Assembly (NCBI RefSeq): GCF_014206975.1
Contig: NZ_JACHOU010000001.1
Span: 496,001-560,000 of the forward strand
Origin: Aminobacter aganoensis
Lineage (GTDB): Bacteria > Pseudomonadota > Alphaproteobacteria > Rhizobiales > Rhizobiaceae
DNA length: 64,000 nt
Direction of reading: 5' to 3'
The notes below the pieces were generated by a model. The model was not told the origin of the DNA, did no database searches, and saw only the letters and a program-made list of their open reading frames with translations. A program made the position numbers and the translations under genes. Shown here one piece after another: positions 27,239 to 35,702 of this stretch; positions within the stretch are counted from its first letter, which is position 1; each line of letters opens with the position of its first letter.

Positions 27239-28594
27239 ATGGACACCCCCGCAAAAGGCAACTTCGGCCGCCACCGCAAGATAATGCCGTTCGAGCCGGG
27301 CTCGATCGACGACCTGCGCGAGCAGGCCCGCACGAAGGCAGCGAGCCTCAACCAGCACATCCTCGGCTACGGCGCGCAAGCCGAAGCCGAGTGGGCCGCA
27401 GCCGGCATCGCCGCGCCCGACATGCCGGCGATGCGCGCCTACCGCCTCGACCGCATCCGCGCCGAGCTCAGGCGGCGCGGCTATGCCGGCGTCCTGCTCT
27501 ACGATCCCGTCAACATCCGCCACGCTACCGACTCGACCAACATGCAGCTATGGGTGGCGCACAATCCGACCCGCCACTGCTTCGTCGCCACAGACGGCCC
27601 GGTGGTGCTGTTCGACTATTTCTCCTGCGAGCACCTGTCGGACCACTCGGGCATCGTCGACGAGGTCCGCCCGGCCGTGTCATGGATGTATCTTTACAGC
27701 GGCGAGCTGACCGACATGAAGGTCGAGCGCTGGGCGCAAGGCATCGCCGATGTCGTACGCGAACATGGCGGCGGCAACCGTCGCATCGCCGTTGACCACC
27801 TCGACCATGAAGGCGTCGATGCGCTGGCCCGGCTGGGCATCTCGGCCGGCAATGGCGAGGCGATCATGGAGAACGCCCGCCTCATCAAGTCGCCCGACGA
27901 AATCCTCTGCATGCGCCGATCGATCGTCGCCTGCGAGGCGGCTATGGCCGAGATGGAAGCGGCGCTCCGCCCGGGCATTTCCGAAAACGAACTCTGGGCC
28001 GAACTGCACCGTGGCAACATAGCCCGCGGCGGCGAATGGATCGAGACGCGGCTGCTATCGTCAGGCCCGCGCACCAATCCATGGTTCCAGGAGTGTTCTT
28101 CGCGCGTCATCGAAGCGGGCGATCTCGTCGCCTTCGACACCGATCTCATCGGCCCCTACGGTTTCTGCGCCGACCTGTCGCGCACCTGGCTGTGCGGCGA
28201 AGGAAAGCCAACCGACGAACAGCGCGAGCTCTACAGGATCGCCGCCGACCAGATCGCTTACAACACCGCATTGATGCAGCCCGGCATGGGTTTTCGCGAA
28301 TTGGTGGAGCGCGCCGCCGTGCCGCCACCGGACTGTTATCCGGCCCGTTACGGCGTGCTTTTCCACGGCGTCGGCCTTGCCGACGAGTATCCGACCTTGC
28401 CCCACGCTTCGGACTGGACGGCGGATACGCCCGACGGAGTGCTCGAACCAGGCATGGTCTTGTGCGTCGAAAGCTATATCGGCCGCCTCGGCGGGCACGA
28501 GGGCGTCAAGATCGAGGAACAGATCCTGATCACCGAGACCGGATACGAGCAGCTCTCGAGCTATCCGCTGGACGAGCGCCTGCTCGGAGGCTGA
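27239..28594 (+). CDS. dddP: DddP-type DMSP lyase (M24 peptidase fold)
   Basis: A protein of 451 residues in the M24/creatinase fold. The DddP-specific stretches ATDSTNMQLWVAHNP and GGEWIETRLLSSGPRTNPWF are present. Metal ligands appear as Asp 300, Asp 302, Asp 312, His 376, Glu 411 and Glu 426. These sit at a constant offset of five from the six ligands I recall for Ruegeria DddP, as do Tyr 371 and Asp 382 for its active-site Tyr and Asp. DddP cleaves dimethylsulfoniopropionate to DMS and acrylate in the cytoplasm. Its place behind a betaine-type MttB operon could mean a related substrate. Xaa-Pro dipeptidase is the usual automatic label. Confidence 0.75.
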   Translation: MDTPAKGNFGRHRKIMPFEPGSIDDLREQARTKAASLNQHILGYGAQAEAEWAAAGIAAPDMPAMRAYRLDRIRAELRRRGYAGVLLYDPVNIRHATDSTNMQLWVAHNPTRHCFVATDGPVVLFDYFSCEHLSDHSGIVDEVRPAVSWMYLYSGELTDMKVERWAQGIADVVREHGGGNRRIAVDHLDHEGVDALARLGISAGNGEAIMENARLIKSPDEILCMRRSIVACEAAMAEMEAALRPGISENELWAELHRGNIARGGEWIETRLLSSGPRTNPWFQECSSRVIEAGDLVAFDTDLIGPYGFCADLSRTWLCGEGKPTDEQRELYRIAADQIAYNTALMQPGMGFRELVERAAVPPPDCYPARYGVLFHGVGLADEYPTLPHASDWTADTPDGVLEPGMVLCVESYIGRLGGHEGVKIEEQILITETGYEQLSSYPLDERLLGG

Positions 28595-28715
28595 ACTACG
28601 CGCGTGCCGCCGCTCCAAGAGAAACACCGGCACAGTGAGTGTCTCGGGATCGGTTAACTTTCCACCGGGCCGGTGCGACTCTGGTCGCGAAAAGATACGG
28701 GGATGACTTCGCGCG

Positions 28716-30320
28716 ATGATTGAGAACCGCATTCTTCGTGTTTATTTGGCCCGCATGCAAAGCAGATTGGCGTCCATCGCTTCCCCCCGCCACTACGCAG
28801 CCCGAGCCGAATGGCTCGCCGAAGGCAAGGTCGGCCGGCTCTCCGCGATCGTCGTGGCATTGGCCGCCTACTTCTGTCTTCAGGTAGTGGCAATGACACT
28901 GCTGTCTCGGGTCGCAGGCACCGGGGTCGGCGTCGACGATGCCGAGCAGCTGATGTACATGAGCGGCCTGCAGGCTGGTTACGGTGGCTCGCAGCCGCCC
29001 TTGTACACCTGGGCCGGCTGGCTGGTGGCGCAACTGTTCAGCCCGAGCGTGCTGACGCTGAAGATCGTCAAATACGCCATGATGTTCGCGGCGACGGCCG
29101 CAATCGTGCTGGCGGTGGTCAAGTTCGGCTACTCGCGTCGAGCTGCTGTGACTGCTATGTTCGGCGTGCTGCTGTTCCCTCAGATATTCTGGGAGATGCA
29201 GCACACCCTCTCGCACTCGGTCGCCGTATTCGCCCTGTGTTCACTGCTGCTTTTGGCTCTGGCCTGGCTGCTGGAGCGCCGTTCCATCCTGGCCTATGCC
29301 GTCTTTGGTTTTGTGATGGGCGGAGCAATCCTGGCCAAGTACAATGATCTATTGCTGATAGCTGCCATGATGCTTTCCGCGCTATCGCTCGGCGAAACTA
29401 GGGCTGTCATCCTGAACCGCCGCTTTGCCATCAGCATCGGAATGGCTGCTCTCATCTGCCTGCCGACGCTCTACTGGAACCTAACCAATCCCGGAGAGCT
29501 TGTCGCGCGCGGCTACAAGTTTGGAGTGGCTTCTGACAAGGGACAACTCATCGCTGCGTGGCTCGGCCTGAAGGGCTTCGCCAGGGCAGCGTTCAACTTT
29601 GCCATACTCCCGGTCGCCGTTTTTACCCTGGCAATGATCGTGGCGCGCGTTTCGCCCTTTGCAACGGGAAGGAGTCGCCCTGTCGTCGAGAGCTTGCTGT
29701 GGCGAACGATCCTTATCGGGCTGGCGATCGGCCTGCTTCTCGTCTTTGCCAGTGGAGCCACCACGTTCCGGGACCGCTGGATGCTGCCGCTGCTGCTGTT
29801 CCTGCCGGTGGCGCTGGCAACGCGCCTGGACGGTCTGGGCGACAAGGGCAAGACGGCACAGGCCATCATCATCAACGTGGCCGCGACCCTCGCGATCGTG
29901 GTGCTGCCGTTCACATGGTACATGCATCTCTATGGCGGAAATGGCATGGGCAGCATCGCCCGCATCGACTACGCCACCCTCCATCGCGGCATGGCTGCGG
30001 ATGGCCCGGTCAGAACAGTTGTCTCCGACTGGCACTGGATCGGCAATCTGAAGCTGGTTGACCCGGACCTGACGATACTGTCGCCGGAAGTGCCGGACTT
30101 CATCGAGCAATTGCAGGAACCGGCCGTCATCGCCCTGCTCGACGGGCAGCAGCCCAGCGACCAGTTGCTCGATCTCATCGCCAAGGCTGGCTACGTGCCT
30201 GGCGGCCCAGCGGTTGGTCTCAATGCTCCCATGCTGTTCAGCTGGAAAGAAACTGAACGTCAGGTCAGCATCGTACGGCTCGAGAAGGCCACTTCAACCT
30301 TGGCGCCGCAGGCCAAATAG
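28716..30320 (+). CDS. Membrane glycosyltransferase, GT39/ArnT type
   Basis: A protein of 534 residues with many membrane segments. The first periplasmic loop holds DDAEQLMY and GGSQPPLYTW, the acidic pair and Pro-containing motif of polyprenyl-phosphate-dependent mannosyl/arabinosyl transferases. A soluble periplasmic tail follows after about residue 420. It probably adds a sugar to a cell-envelope molecule. The start could be at 28716 or at the ATG at 28755. Confidence 0.8.
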   Translation: MIENRILRVYLARMQSRLASIASPRHYAARAEWLAEGKVGRLSAIVVALAAYFCLQVVAMTLLSRVAGTGVGVDDAEQLMYMSGLQAGYGGSQPPLYTWAGWLVAQLFSPSVLTLKIVKYAMMFAATAAIVLAVVKFGYSRRAAVTAMFGVLLFPQIFWEMQHTLSHSVAVFALCSLLLLALAWLLERRSILAYAVFGFVMGGAILAKYNDLLLIAAMMLSALSLGETRAVILNRRFAISIGMAALICLPTLYWNLTNPGELVARGYKFGVASDKGQLIAAWLGLKGFARAAFNFAILPVAVFTLAMIVARVSPFATGRSRPVVESLLWRTILIGLAIGLLLVFASGATTFRDRWMLPLLLFLPVALATRLDGLGDKGKTAQAIIINVAATLAIVVLPFTWYMHLYGGNGMGSIARIDYATLHRGMAADGPVRTVVSDWHWIGNLKLVDPDLTILSPEVPDFIEQLQEPAVIALLDGQQPSDQLLDLIAKAGYVPGGPAVGLNAPMLFSWKETERQVSIVRLEKATSTLAPQAK

Positions 30321-30388
30321 CACCGCAGGGCCGACAGTTAGCCCTCGCCGAAATACAGCGCCTTCTATCCCTTGGGCTATCTGCTCGC

Positions 30389-31198
30389 CTAGAGCTCGGG
30401 CGTGTTCGAAACGACGTCGCGAAGTAGTCGCAGCTCTGGCATCGATTTCGCCGTGATGAACGGCAAGCCCTTGCGCTTGGCGGTCCAGCCGACGACCATC
30501 ACGTCGCGCGCCGCCGGCTCGAAGCGCTGCGCCAGGGCCCAGCTCTGGCAGTCAATGGTCGCGACGTCTGCCCGTCCTTCGGCGATCGCGACGATCGAGT
30601 TGCGATGCCCGCCGCTTTCGACCCGGTCGGAGAACATCCTGAGACCCTCGCCCAAGGCTGCAAGATCGCGGGAGATGCCGAGGAAGCCCGACATCGAATC
30701 GTGGCCGTTGAAGGCGAAGCGCTTGCCGCGGATCAGGTCGACAGGAACGAGCGGCACATCGCCATCGGGGGCATGCGCATGGTCGGCGGTCACCGATCCG
30801 CGCCGTACCACGATGGCGCTGGAATAGAGTTCGCCACGGCCGCCCTCGATGCCGTCATAGTTCGGTTGGCCGATCACCCGTACCGCTGCGTCGAGGCCGG
30901 TGGTTTCCATCGGGCCCCAGCAGGTCTGGCCAAACAGCAGCTTGGGATGCCGCCACAGCGTCGGCAGGTCGAAGCCGTCAGCCGGCAGCGTCGCCGGATC
31001 GGGCGCGATGGTCTCGCCCTCGGCATTGCGAATGCCGCCTAGAACCGGCGGCAGGCCGGCGTTGCGCCGGGTCAGCGTTTCCGGTGCGTCGATGCCAAGC
31101 TGGCGAAGCGCCGTTCGCAGCCGGACCCACTGCGCATCGACCTCGTCGCGCATCTCGGGCCAGTCATACATGGGCAGGGCGGCGATGAAGTCGCTCAT
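30389..31198 (-). CDS. PhnD-like periplasmic-binding-protein fold, no signal peptide
   Basis: A protein of 269 residues resembling the phosphate/phosphonate-binding PhnD family: TCWGPMETTGLD, DLIRGKRFAFNGHDSMSGFLG, and IAEGRADVATIDCQSW. It begins directly with MSDFIAALPMYDWPEMRDEV and shows no signal peptide or lipobox, and no permease or ATPase genes are nearby. A cytoplasmic sensor or enzyme-like role is therefore possible. The family assignment is good; the function is open. Confidence 0.7.
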   Translation of the reverse strand: MSDFIAALPMYDWPEMRDEVDAQWVRLRTALRQLGIDAPETLTRRNAGLPPVLGGIRNAEGETIAPDPATLPADGFDLPTLWRHPKLLFGQTCWGPMETTGLDAAVRVIGQPNYDGIEGGRGELYSSAIVVRRGSVTADHAHAPDGDVPLVPVDLIRGKRFAFNGHDSMSGFLGISRDLAALGEGLRMFSDRVESGGHRNSIVAIAEGRADVATIDCQSWALAQRFEPAARDVMVVGWTAKRKGLPFITAKSMPELRLLRDVVSNTPEL

Positions 31199-31245
31199 GG
31201 TGTCATTTCAGGCTCGAATGCGGGAAATGGCAAGCTGCAGCGCAT

Positions 31246-32256
31246 CTATTCCTTCGGCGGCTCGGCAGGCACGGGCGCCGTGCCCAACCCATGGACGCTG
31301 CGCGACCTGACGCGCGGCACGAACGCCCTGCCCGGCTCCGGCGCCCTGCGCAAGGCGGGATGCACGACCGGCTCCTTGGCGCGGAAGGCATAGGCCCGGA
31401 TCAGCGACAGGTAGTTCGGATAGGCATAACCCTTGTTCATCCTGAGCCATTCCTCGCGACGCGTGCGGAACAGCTCCGGCAGCTTGTACCAGGCCACCGT
31501 CGGGCTCTTGTGATGGACGAAATGCAGGTTGTTGTTGAGGAACAGCAGCGACAGCGGCGAACGTTCTACGATGATCGTGCGCCCTTCGGGATGCTCCGAC
31601 CACTGGTGCTCGGCAAAGGTGCGGATCGAAATAATCGACTGGCCGAGCCATACGGGAACAAGAACATAGAGCCACAGCGGCACGCCGAAAGCGAATTGCA
31701 CCACCGGCAGGACCATCGCCAGACCCGCGGCATGCAGCAGCCATGCCTTGCGGATCGCCTTGTCGCCGGCAGCGATCTGCTTGGCGTCGTCGATGAAGAA
31801 ACCGATGCAGGCAAGCAGCGGCCCAAGCACGAAGCGCCCGGCCATGGTGTTGTTGACCTTGAGCAGAAGCTTCATCGCCTCCGGCAGATCGTCATGTTGC
31901 CACAGCGCGCGATAGTAGCTTTCGGGGTCGTCGAACGGGTCGGTCAGCCGTTCATCGGCATGATGGCGCAGATGGATGGTCTTGAACCGGCGATACGGCC
32001 AGACGACACCGATCGGCAGGGAAACCAGCGCCTCGTTGAGGCGGGCGTTGCGTGTCGGATGGCCGTGCAGGACCTCATGCACCAACGACGACTGCAGGGC
32101 CACCGCCAGCGCCATAACGGCAAGTGCCGCGATCGGATAGTTCGGCCAGATGACCAAGCCGGCCACCAGCCAGCCGCCGTAGCAGGCAGCGATCAGAAAC
32201 ACCGTCGGCCACTCGACCGTGGTGGTCGTGCCGCGCTTGTGTTTCCGCTTTGCCAT
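31246..32256 (-). CDS. Membrane fatty acid desaturase/hydroxylase
   Basis: A protein of 336 residues with paired membrane segments and three His boxes of the di-iron desaturase superfamily: HEVLHGH at residue 60, HLRHH at about 95, and NNNLHFVHHKSPTVAW near residue 250. It acts on an acyl or isoprenoid chain in the inner membrane. It is divergent from an XRE-type regulator; the palindromes between them may set its expression. Confidence 0.85.
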   Translation of the reverse strand: MAKRKHKRGTTTTVEWPTVFLIAACYGGWLVAGLVIWPNYPIAALAVMALAVALQSSLVHEVLHGHPTRNARLNEALVSLPIGVVWPYRRFKTIHLRHHADERLTDPFDDPESYYRALWQHDDLPEAMKLLLKVNNTMAGRFVLGPLLACIGFFIDDAKQIAAGDKAIRKAWLLHAAGLAMVLPVVQFAFGVPLWLYVLVPVWLGQSIISIRTFAEHQWSEHPEGRTIIVERSPLSLLFLNNNLHFVHHKSPTVAWYKLPELFRTRREEWLRMNKGYAYPNYLSLIRAYAFRAKEPVVHPALRRAPEPGRAFVPRVRSRSVHGLGTAPVPAEPPKE

Positions 32257-32298
32257 GCTGATGCCTGCTGCCTTGTGAAGCCTGGAACTCGTTGATTC

Positions 32299-32316
32299 CT
32301 GACATAATGTTGTCAG
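32299..32316. promoter_or_regulatory. Palindrome upstream of the desaturase
   Basis: Inverted repeat CTGACA-N6-TGTCAG, 43 nt upstream of the desaturase start. The position overlaps where its promoter should be, so a repressor site is likely. The XRE regulator encoded divergently is the obvious candidate, but this is inference. Confidence 0.4.
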
Positions 32317-32353
32317 TAATCATGCACTGCTTCAACGCGACAATGCGCACAAA

Positions 32354-32401
32354 ATGTTTACATTGCGCTGCTTAAGCCGCAGATGTTACACTTAGTAAAC
32401 A
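32354..32401. promoter_or_regulatory. Repeated TGTTTAC/GTAAACA elements upstream of XRE gene
   Basis: Contains AATGT-TT-ACATT (32354-32365), TGTTTAC at 32355-32361, and TGTTAC-N5-GTAAACA at 32384-32401. The elements form nested inverted repeats in the divergent spacer, 75-120 nt before the XRE regulator start. They look like operator half-sites; autoregulation by the XRE protein is likely. Confidence 0.45.
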
Positions 32402-32474
32402 AACTGAAAGATAAATCTATTTCCAGCGGGCGAGATGGCAGCTGGCGCAATTTGAATCCGGAGAGGGCCAGGCC

Positions 32475-33332
32475 ATGGACAAACGCGATCTATCCGGCAT
32501 CTTCCGCGACCGCCTGAAGTCGCTCGTCCAGCGCTCGGGCCTCAACCAGTCGGCCTTTGCGGCATCGGTGGGCATAGACCGTTCCGCCTTGTCGCAACTG
32601 CTGTCGGGAGCAACCATCCGCTTGCCGCGCGCCGAGACGCTGCTGACCATCGCTTCCGCGCACAGGGTGTCGCTGGACTGGCTGCTCGGTCTCAGCCAGG
32701 ACGAAGGCGTCACCGGCGAGATCCGCGAAAGCCTGGAGATCGAGGAAGCCTCCGGTGGCTTCGAACGTACATTGATCGCCAAATGGCACGCCGAAGCAGC
32801 CGGAACCAAGATCCGCTATGTGCCGGCCGGCATCCCCGACCTGCTGAGAACCGAAGCGTTGGTCGACTACGAGGCCGACATCTCCAACAAGAACCGTGAG
32901 GTCCAGGCCGGAGAAACCCAGTACCGGATCGACTACAACCGGCGGCCCGAGACCGACATGGAGGTCTGCATGCCACGCCACACGCTCGAGATCTTTGCGC
33001 GCGGCCTCGGCGTATGGTCAGGCTTCCCGGAGACGGACCGCAAGCAGCAGCTTCGCCACATGGCCGACCTGCTCGACGATCTCTACCCGACATTCCGCCT
33101 GTTTCTCTACGACGGACGCATGCGCTATTCCGTTCCCTACACGATCTTCGGCCATTCCCGCGCCGCGATCTATGTCGGCGACATGTATCTGGTGCTGTAT
33201 GCGACAGACCCGATCCGCACCCTCACCCGCCATTTCGACAACCTGATCCGCGCAGCCGATATCAACGCCCATGAAACGGCGGCTTTCGCCAGGCGGCTGG
33301 CGGTCGCGTCGTTCCCCGCCGGCTGGACCTGA
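32475..33332 (+). CDS. XRE-family transcriptional regulator with C-terminal sensor domain
   Basis: A protein of 285 residues. Residues about 10-70 form a Cro/C1 helix-turn-helix (RSGLNQSAFAASVGIDRSALSQLL in part, then HRVSLDWLLGLSQ). The remaining 200 residues are an unassigned domain that probably senses a ligand. GAGAGGG precedes the ATG. It is divergent from the desaturase and is followed after 62 nt by a DUF1989 gene. Confidence 0.8.
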   Translation: MDKRDLSGIFRDRLKSLVQRSGLNQSAFAASVGIDRSALSQLLSGATIRLPRAETLLTIASAHRVSLDWLLGLSQDEGVTGEIRESLEIEEASGGFERTLIAKWHAEAAGTKIRYVPAGIPDLLRTEALVDYEADISNKNREVQAGETQYRIDYNRRPETDMEVCMPRHTLEIFARGLGVWSGFPETDRKQQLRHMADLLDDLYPTFRLFLYDGRMRYSVPYTIFGHSRAAIYVGDMYLVLYATDPIRTLTRHFDNLIRAADINAHETAAFARRLAVASFPAGWT

Positions 33333-33394
33333 CCGGCGCCAAGTTGAAATTCGCGCTTCGTTGCGGCAGCGTGGGGCCTCATTCCGAGGAACCC

Positions 33395-33994
33395 ATGCCA
33401 GACCAGCACCGTATCGTTGTGCCCGCCCAGTCGGGCCGTTCCATCCGCGTGTCGCGCGGCGACCTTGTCCGCATCATCGACCCCAAGGGCCAGCAGGTCG
33501 CTGACCTCTGGGCATTCACGTCCGACATGAAAGACTGGCTGAGCACGTCAAACACCCGTGACATTGGCGAGCGGCTGTTTCCCAAACCCGGCGAACATTT
33601 CTACGGCACAACGGGCGAGCCGTTGCTGACGCTGGTCGAGGACGCCTCGCCCGGCCCGCACGACATGCTCTATCCGGCCTGCAACCATGCGCTCTACGTG
33701 CGCGCCGGATTTGACGATCACCCCAGTTGCCAGGACAACCTGCACAAGGCTCTGGCTTCGGAAGGCGTCAGCCTGCCCTTCACGCCGGATCCCGTCGACC
33801 TGTTCCAGAACTCGCTGCCGCAGCCCGACGGCCGCATCGACGTCTTCGCCTCTATCAATCCGCCCGGCGGCTACGTCACTTTGCGCGCCGAGCGCGACCT
33901 GCTGCTCGTGGTCACCGCATGTTCGGTCGACCACTATCCCACCAATGGCGGCACTTGCACCGAGATCGAAGTCGAAGTCATGGCCGTTCGCTAG
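33395..33994 (+). CDS. DUF1989/urea carboxylase-associated family protein
   Basis: A protein of 199 residues. Conserved stretches are IDPKGQQVADLWAF, HDMLYPACNHALY and NPPGGYVTLRAERDLLLVVTACS. The Cys/His content suggests metal binding. Relatives occur beside urea carboxylase, in guanidine-related operons and near amine catabolism genes; the reaction is unclear for this branch. The start at 33395 has GAGGA before it. Confidence 0.8.
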   Translation: MPDQHRIVVPAQSGRSIRVSRGDLVRIIDPKGQQVADLWAFTSDMKDWLSTSNTRDIGERLFPKPGEHFYGTTGEPLLTLVEDASPGPHDMLYPACNHALYVRAGFDDHPSCQDNLHKALASEGVSLPFTPDPVDLFQNSLPQPDGRIDVFASINPPGGYVTLRAERDLLLVVTACSVDHYPTNGGTCTEIEVEVMAVR

Positions 33995-34024
33995 CGCGGT
34001 TTGCCGAACGCAATCATTGACTGG

Positions 34025-34044
34025 ACATAAAGACTTCTTTATAT
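34025..34044. promoter_or_regulatory. SAH/SAM-type operator upstream of homocysteine methyltransferase
   Basis: Inverted repeat ACATAAAGA-CT-TCTTTATAT, one mismatch, ending 20 nt before the methyltransferase start at 34065. The same element with perfect arms occurs at 51691-51712. Its form fits the ArsR-family SAM/SAH-responsive methionine regulators (SahR/SamR) described in proteobacteria; the regulator gene itself is not in the window. Confidence 0.7.
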
Positions 34045-34064
34045 CGTTATCCAATCCCCCAGAT

Positions 34065-35096
34065 ATGAAAGTCGCTGCAATGACGACCAATCCGATCGAT
34101 GCCCTGCTGGCCGAAAAGGGCGTGCTGCTCGCCGATGGCGCGACCGGCACCAACCTGTTTGCCATGGGCCTCGAGGCCGGCGAAGCGCCCGAACTGTGGA
34201 ACGAAAGCGCGCCCGAGAAGATCGAGACGCTGCACCAGAAGTTCGTCGATGCCGGCGCCGACATCATCCTCACCAACTCCTTCGGCGGCACCCGCCATCG
34301 CCTGAAGCTGCACCACGCGCAGGACCGCGTCTTCGAACTCAACAAGCGCGCCGCCGAGATCGCCCGTGCCGTCGCCGACAAGACCGCCCGCAAGGTCATC
34401 GTTGCCGGCTCGGTAGGGCCGACCGGAGAACTTCTGGTGCCGCTTGGCGCCCTTACCTATGACCAGGCGGTCGACGCTTTCGCCGAGCAGATCGAAGGCC
34501 TGAAGGCCGGTGGCGCCGAAGTCGCCTGGATCGAGACGATGTCGGCCCCTGACGAAATCCGCGCGGCCGCCGAGGCCGCCATCCGCGTCGGACTGCCCTA
34601 CACCTACACCGGCTCGTTCGACACTGCCGGCCGTACCATGATGGGCCTGCTGCCCAAGGATATCCATGGCGTCGTCGATGGCCTGGCGCAGACGCCGCTC
34701 GGCGTCGGCGCCAATTGCGGCGTTGGTGCGTCCGACATTCTGGCCTCGCTGCTCGACATGAGCGAGGCCAGGCCGGATGCCACCATCATCGTCAAGGGCA
34801 ATTGCGGCATCCCCGAATTCCGCGGCACCGAGATCCACTATTCGGGCACGCCGGAACTGATGTCCGACTACGTCCGTCTTGCGGTTGATGGCGGTGCAAG
34901 GATCATCGGCGGCTGCTGCGGCACCTCGTTCGAGCACCTCGCAGCAATGCGCAAGGCGCTCGACGCCCACAAGAAAGAGGCGCGCCCGACCGTCGAGGCG
35001 ATCATCGAACGTATCGGCCCGATGCGCAACAAGCTGGCTGCGCCGAACGCCGCCGAGACAAGCGAAGGCCGCCGCGAGCGTCGCCGCCGGAGCTGA
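34065..35096 (+). CDS. bmt: Homocysteine S-methyltransferase (BHMT/MetH N-terminal type)
   Basis: A protein of 343 residues in the zinc homocysteine-binding barrel family. The motif LLADGATGTNL opens the barrel, and zinc Cys residues are seen in GANCGVG and IIGGCCGTSFEHL. It transfers a methyl to homocysteine to make methionine, from betaine in BHMT proteins or from methyl-cobalamin in MetH. The C-terminus ends in an Arg-rich tail (EGRRERRRRS). The SAH-type operator it shares with the methyl-THF:corrinoid methyltransferase at 51728 suggests a subunit of a split methionine synthase. An alternative start is the ATG at 34080; neither start has a strong ribosome site. Confidence 0.85.
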   Translation: MKVAAMTTNPIDALLAEKGVLLADGATGTNLFAMGLEAGEAPELWNESAPEKIETLHQKFVDAGADIILTNSFGGTRHRLKLHHAQDRVFELNKRAAEIARAVADKTARKVIVAGSVGPTGELLVPLGALTYDQAVDAFAEQIEGLKAGGAEVAWIETMSAPDEIRAAAEAAIRVGLPYTYTGSFDTAGRTMMGLLPKDIHGVVDGLAQTPLGVGANCGVGASDILASLLDMSEARPDATIIVKGNCGIPEFRGTEIHYSGTPELMSDYVRLAVDGGARIIGGCCGTSFEHLAAMRKALDAHKKEARPTVEAIIERIGPMRNKLAAPNAAETSEGRRERRRRS

Positions 35097-35109
35097 ACCT
35101 ACCTAGTCG

Positions 35110-35514
35110 TCAGCTGTTTTCTTCGTAGCGCGCGAGTGCCGACCTGACGTCGGTGCCCGCGCCTTCGACCGGACGCATCATCATCACCGCATCCGACGTC
35201 CGGACGTCGGATAGATTTTCCATGGCAAGCCGGAAGCGCTCATTGTTGAGCGCCGACCATGCCGCGCGGTGGGCGTCGTCGACATCGCTCAGGCGGGCGC
35301 GCGACGGCCCCTGGCTGGCGACCTGCGTCGCCTGCTGAACGGGCTTGGCGGGCACATAGACATGGCTGCTCGAGGCAGGATAGGCAGCCTGCGCCGAGGC
35401 ATCCGCCGCTGCATCGCTGTTGCGGTTGGCGGCTTCGGGCCGGGTCGACGTCGCCAAAGAATCGGCGGCGCGAACATTCGAAACCGCACCCGACATCGCA
35501 CGACCGACCAGCAT
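35110..35514 (-). CDS. Hypothetical protein, Ala/Ser-rich
   Basis: A protein of 134 residues with a low-complexity Ala/Ser/Pro N-terminal two-thirds and a more ordered C-terminal part (VDDAHRAAWSALNNERFRL in part). No signal peptide or membrane segment is clear. I do not recognise a family. It converges with the homocysteine methyltransferase gene at a 13-nt distance. Confidence 0.5.
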   Translation of the reverse strand: MLVGRAMSGAVSNVRAADSLATSTRPEAANRNSDAAADASAQAAYPASSSHVYVPAKPVQQATQVASQGPSRARLSDVDDAHRAAWSALNNERFRLAMENLSDVRTSDAVMMMRPVEGAGTDVRSALARYEENS

Positions 35515-35647
35515 TCTCGAACCACCCCTTGCTCACCCGCACCTTACTTAGCCGAGGTTTGTTGCGATCGGGTTCCGGGGCCAATTCGCTTTTGAATAAA
35601 ATTGTTCGAAACGGCCCGCAAATCTGGCCTTTCATTGGGCTTCACAC

Positions 35648-35676
35648 AAAAAAGCTCCCGCCTTTGGGGCGGGAGC
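35648..35676 (-). terminator. Terminator of the padR gene
   Basis: Perfect 9-bp stem GCTCCCGCC/GGCGGGAGC (35654-35662 and 35668-35676) with a T-run on the minus strand from the six A at 35648-35653. It lies 27 nt after the padR-type stop codon. Confidence 0.85.
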
Positions 35677-35702
35677 CATGACTTCTCGGGTGTTCGCGGG
35701 CC

